A program made the translations under genes and the position numbers. Positions 60,429 to 64,000 of a stretch of DNA of 64,000 nucleotides are shown here, one piece after another. Under the pieces are notes generated by a model. The model searched no databases. It was not told the origin of the DNA and saw nothing but the letters and a program-made list of their open reading frames with translations. Position 1 is the stretch's first letter. The number at the start of each line of letters is the position of its first letter. The stretch is taken from the NCBI GenBank assembly GCA_905183005.1, contig CAJJDO010000094.1:141364-205363 (forward strand). Direction: 5' to 3'. The DNA is from Paramecium pentaurelia (Eukaryota > Ciliophora > Oligohymenophorea > Peniculida > Parameciidae).

Positions 60429-61273
60429 ATGAATAAAGAATAAGATGACTAGGAAAGATAGCCTATACTAATTGAAAAAGATAATTAATTTTTTGATTGG
60501 GAGACATTCAAAAAATAATACTATCAATAAGAAAATGTGTTATAAACAACTTTGAAATAGTTTAATGAATTCCATAGTGATATTTCAAGAAAACTAATTT
60601 AATTAGAGTATTAGAAATTTATAGCATCATAGTAAATCAGATCCAATTTGTGAAGAAGATGAATAAGACAATCGAAAATAATTTTAATCGATTGACATTA
60701 AAAAGTATTAAGATTAATTTGATGATTTAAATTTGATAATGAGTACAATGTCTAGAATGCTTAATGAATATACAATCAGTCCAGAAGAAGTTTAAGCCAA
60801 ATTGAAGAATAATATGTTAAGAAGATTCAAAGAAATTCATTAAGAACATGAGAAAGAAGTCTTAAAATTGAAAGTACTACTTGAAAGCATAAATAGTAAG
60901 CAATGAAAACAAATATCTAAAAATATGAGCTATTTAAGGAAGCAATCATAAACCAAAATACAACAGGAAATTAAAAATATAAAAGAGATTACCAGCTTAA
61001 TGATTTTCTGTCAAGGGGAGTGAATTAGGCATCTCATGTACTTGATATGGCATCAACAATACATTCAAATCTTTAAGATCAAGGTTATAGTGTGAATTCT
61101 ATATAAAATAAAGTCACAGATTATATTGGTATTTAATTTTTTGATGAGTAGGATAATTTGAAGGAATCAACTAATTGATAAATGGAATACGCTATCATAA
61201 AAATAAGGGTTAATTAATATTAATGGGTTTAATTGCTTTATTAGTTTTGATAATTTTATTTAAATTGATTTGA
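60429..61273 (+). CDS. Golgi SNARE, GOS28/GOSR1-like
   Basis: 258 aa after introns of 25, 23 and 20 nt. Tail-anchored SNARE acting in ER-Golgi and intra-Golgi vesicle fusion. N-terminal helices (FDWETFKKQYYQQENVLQ, LKQFNEFHSDISRKL), middle helices (DQFDDLNLIMSTMSRMLNEY), then the SNARE motif DYQLNDFLSRGVNQASHVLD, MASTIHSNLQDQGYSVNS, IQNKVTDYI, and GINQLINGIRYHKNKGQ leading into a C-terminal transmembrane helix LILMGLIALLVLIILFKLI. The GINxxxxxIRxxKxxxxLIL end closely follows GOS28. The zero layer is expected to be Gln in this family; Gln/Ser residues are present at about the right place. The SNARE assignment is firm, the exact subtype less so. Confidence 0.8.
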
Positions 61274-61388
61274 TATAATAATTTATCTAATAAAAATTGT
61301 AAAAAAGTAAACTAGTATATGTAAAACAATATTTACAAATAATAGAATATATAGAAATTTAATAATAATATAGTTATTTATTACTTCT

Positions 61389-63129
61389 TCATTGAATAGT
61401 GTGTGTTAATTTAATTTACACTTTTTTTAAAATTTACTCCATTCTGATGAAAAATAAACATATATGTTCTTTAATGCAATCTTAATTAATTTATTCCATA
61501 TCTTAGTTCTCAATTTCCTATTGTTAAAGTTCTTATATTTTGGTTTCAATTAATTAAATTATAAATCCTAGAGTTTCTGGTAGGTTCTCTAATAATTAAA
61601 AATAATATTACATTTTAATATCTAATCTAATTATTATTATTGTTCAACAAGTTAATTTTATAATATTTAAGATTATTTTTTACCTTTATTTTATTTTTTT
61701 TATTTCAAATTTTGATTTTATTTTTTCTCATCTCTATGTTCCTAATTTATTTCTTATAAAACATTATTAATTTATTAAATGCTCTCATATTATTATTTAA
61801 GATCTACTATTTATAAAAGTAAAGATTCCTTTTCAATTTATTATTAAGATAATTCTTCTGATAATCTAATAACTTGATCTTTAAGATTTTTTATTGAGAT
61901 TTATGAATTATCTAATTCAAAATCTAAATTTTGAATTGTTTCATGTTACAGTTTCATATCTTTTTAGTATTTTTAACGTTTATTATCTAATTCATTAATT
62001 TTTTATTTTAACTTTGTTATTTCATTATCCTTTTTAGATTGTGATGCTGAATAAGTTTATAAACTATTCTAAAATTCATTTTCTAATTTTTTTCTTTCAT
62101 TTTGAGATTATAATAATTATTCTGATATATCCTTGATTTGTGTTTCTTTTTAAGCCAATTATATATTAAGACTTTCTAATTTATTTACTTTCTACTATAA
62201 TTAGATATTCTCTTATTTTATTTCTTCTTATTAAATACATATTTCTTAATATTTTTTTTGAAGCTATTCATACTATTTTTAAAAGGATAATCTCTTTTCT
62301 TCTTACTATTACTAAGATTCTTCTACCATCTTTTTTAAATGATCTTTTGTTTCTTAATATTAAGATTATGAAAAACCAAATTAATCCTAAAGATTTTAAT
62401 TTTCAATTAAAACTTCATTTAATTTTCTATGTATTTCTTCATTCTAATTAATCAATTAAATTTTATCTTAATTTAAAGTCTCTTATTAAATGATCATTTA
62501 TTAATTTATATCTTTTAATTTGGCAATATCATCTTATAAACAACTAACTTTATCTTACAATTATTTAGAATTATGCTATTCTTATTGTAATAACACTTTT
62601 GATTAATCAAATTATTATTCTAATACCTCAATATAATTTTTATGATCCTAATTTATTTAAGCAATTTTTTCATTTAAATGTAATATATCCTTTTAGAGAT
62701 TTTCTAATTAATTATCCTTTTCAATAGTATTTTAGGATTCTAACAATTATTATTTTAAATTCTAAATCTCAGCTTTATCTCTTTCTTATTTTTTGTTAAT
62801 TTTCTTTAAAAGGAGTTCATATTAAATATTTTGTGATTCAGATTTCTTTAAATTACTTTCCAATTCAGACCCTATGATATATTTAAAAATGTAATACTCC
62901 AATTCTTATTCTCATAACATTATGTTGCTTTATCAATTTCAAGATTTTTTAATTTAAGATGCAATTATTATATTTCTTTTTGTAATTGTTTTTCAACCGA
63001 ATATAATCTCTAATAAATATATATAAGATATATATATACAGTATTTTCAGTTTAGAGACTTTTGATTAATTTGTTTTATCTCTAAAATTCTTCTTCTGAT
63101 CTAATTATTTCAATTTCTTCGTCACTCAT
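61389..63129 (-). CDS. long coiled-coil protein
   Basis: About 560 aa. MSDEEIEIIRSEEEFQRQNK start, a ~30-nt intron of alternating TA, then long coiled coil (RLYSVEKQLQKEIQQLHLK, QILQNQLVEQQQQLDQ) to the C-terminus, where a 23-nt intron leads to NLPETLGFIIQLIETKIQEL and ends in KKVQIKLTHTIQ. Almost entirely Lys/Glu/Gln/Leu/Asn. Probably a structural basal-body or cytoskeletal protein. Its ATG is 22 bp from the divergent ATG of the next gene. Confidence 0.6.
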
Positions 63130-63151
63130 TTTAAAAATATTAATATCAAAA

Positions 63152-64000
63152 ATGGATGAATTAGAAAAGAAATATTAAGATTAGATTAATACTTTATAAA
63201 AGGCCATAAAGACATAAAATGAAGTGCTTATTAATAAGATTCAAACTATAATCAATTAATCAACATTAGAAGTGTTTCAAACACTTGAAAGTAACTTTGC
63301 TGAATTCAGATAAAATTATAGAGAAATTAGAGATTTTAAATAATAAGAAAATGAATTTGTTAATTATGAATACTTATGTGAGGAGATTTAAAACTATGCC
63401 AGCTTAAATTTGAGAAGTAATGTCATATTAAAGTTTAGCTTTGAGAGAATAAATTTCAAATTCAATTGGTGGCTTACAAGATAATAAATAAGTTAAAAAT
63501 GATGATTAATAAGTGTCATCATTATTAGATGTTATGTAGCTATTACTGAAGGCTGCAGAATTGTACATGAAAAATTTAAAGGAAGCTGTGTCATTACCTA
63601 GTCCAATTGCTTTGAAAGATAAATTCAAATAAATTTAATAGGTTGTTGGAGGTTTTAAAGATGGAAGAATAGGTAGAACTATAAATAATGTTGAAAGTAT
63701 TTCATTTAAAGAGAATTAAATACTTAATTGTAGTTAAATATTTGACATATTTCCTTTATTGAATAAAAATCAAATGTTAATTGCAACTTATGAAAATGAA
63801 TTGTTTTTATATGATGCAAATTTGAATTCAATAATATAAAGAATAGATTCAATGAGATTTGTACCATGTTCCTGTTTACAATTATTCAAATAGAAAGATA
63901 AGAATTTTATACCTTCTAATTTAATGTTATTAGGAGGAAGTGAATTTGATCCAAATATATATTTATTTGATTTATATCATGGAAAAAAGATTTAAACATT
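63152..64000 (+). CDS. coiled-coil plus beta-propeller-like protein (3' end outside window)
   Basis: First ~260 codons visible. Residues 1-130 form a coiled coil (MDELEKKYQDQINTLQKAIK, VFQTLESNFAEFRQNYREI, like a B-box/TRIM-type coiled segment), a 22-nt intron follows, then helices (LLDVMQLLLKAAELYMKNLKEA) and from about residue 185 propeller-like repeats: MLIATYENELFLYDANLN, SNLMLLGGSEFDPNIYLFDLYHGKKI. Probably a WD-repeat-containing protein. The gene runs off the window, so the fold and end cannot be confirmed. Confidence 0.6.

Overview
This window is somatic (macronuclear) chromosome DNA of a ciliate, almost certainly a Paramecium of the tetraurelia type. Recognisable proteins (phosphoglycerate kinase, transaldolase, mitochondrial EF-Tu, kinesin, RBBP4) are open only when TAA and TAG are read as glutamine and TGA is the sole stop. 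Genes are cut by very small GT..AG introns (mostly 22-31 nt), DNA is very AT-rich, and genes lie tens of bases apart on both strands. No rRNA, tRNA, CRISPR array or transposon was seen. Coordinates below run from ATG to TGA and include introns.

Layout. 1-7.5 kb: peroxisomal acyl-CoA oxidase (5' cut by the window edge), PP2C phosphatase, secreted YjeF_N-like protein, ULK/ATG1-like kinase, VWA-domain protein. 8-13.6 kb: a divergent eIF5B-like GTPase with a long polyglutamine run, a divergent RBBP4-like WD40 protein, transaldolase. 13.7-19.5 kb: four hypothetical, mostly coiled-coil genes and an AMPK/MARK-like kinase. 19.6-22.1 kb: mitochondrial EF-Tu and ATP synthase gamma, divergent from a 75-bp spacer. 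22.1-25.1 kb: a MORN-repeat gene inside a perfect 1129-bp tandem duplication joined at a single N. 25.2-33.5 kb: DHHC palmitoyltransferase, canonical RBBP4, kinesin-2-like motor, PP2C, coiled-coil protein, zinc finger-SPRY protein. 33.5-41.7 kb: PH-domain coiled-coil protein, two further coiled-coil/low-complexity proteins, sortilin (VPS10). 41.8-45 kb: phosphoglycerate kinase, LAMTOR5-like Ragulator subunit, SHIPPO (PGP-repeat) protein. 45-53 kb: F-box-like protein, coiled-coil protein, a 198-aa ORF, Aurora-like kinase, C2-like protein, a poorly resolved small gene or remnant, AGC kinase. 53-64 kb: unknown 565-aa protein, TTLL tubulin-modifying ligase, SAPS/PPP6R phosphatase regulator with a Gln/Glu tail, GOS28-like Golgi SNARE, coiled-coil protein, and a coiled-coil/beta-propeller protein cut by the window end.

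There is no operon-like pathway. The gene mix is typical of a motile ciliated cell: ciliary/cytoskeletal proteins (kinesin-2, TTLL, SHIPPO, MORN, many coiled coils), signalling kinases and phosphatases, membrane traffic (VPS10, DHHC, GOS28) and housekeeping metabolism. Functional links worth noting are the two mitochondrial genes sharing one short promoter region and the two RBBP4 paralogues. No clearly new multi-gene system is visible. The most unusual points are altered active-site motifs in several enzyme-family proteins, the duplicated MORN locus, and polyglutamine coded by TAA runs.
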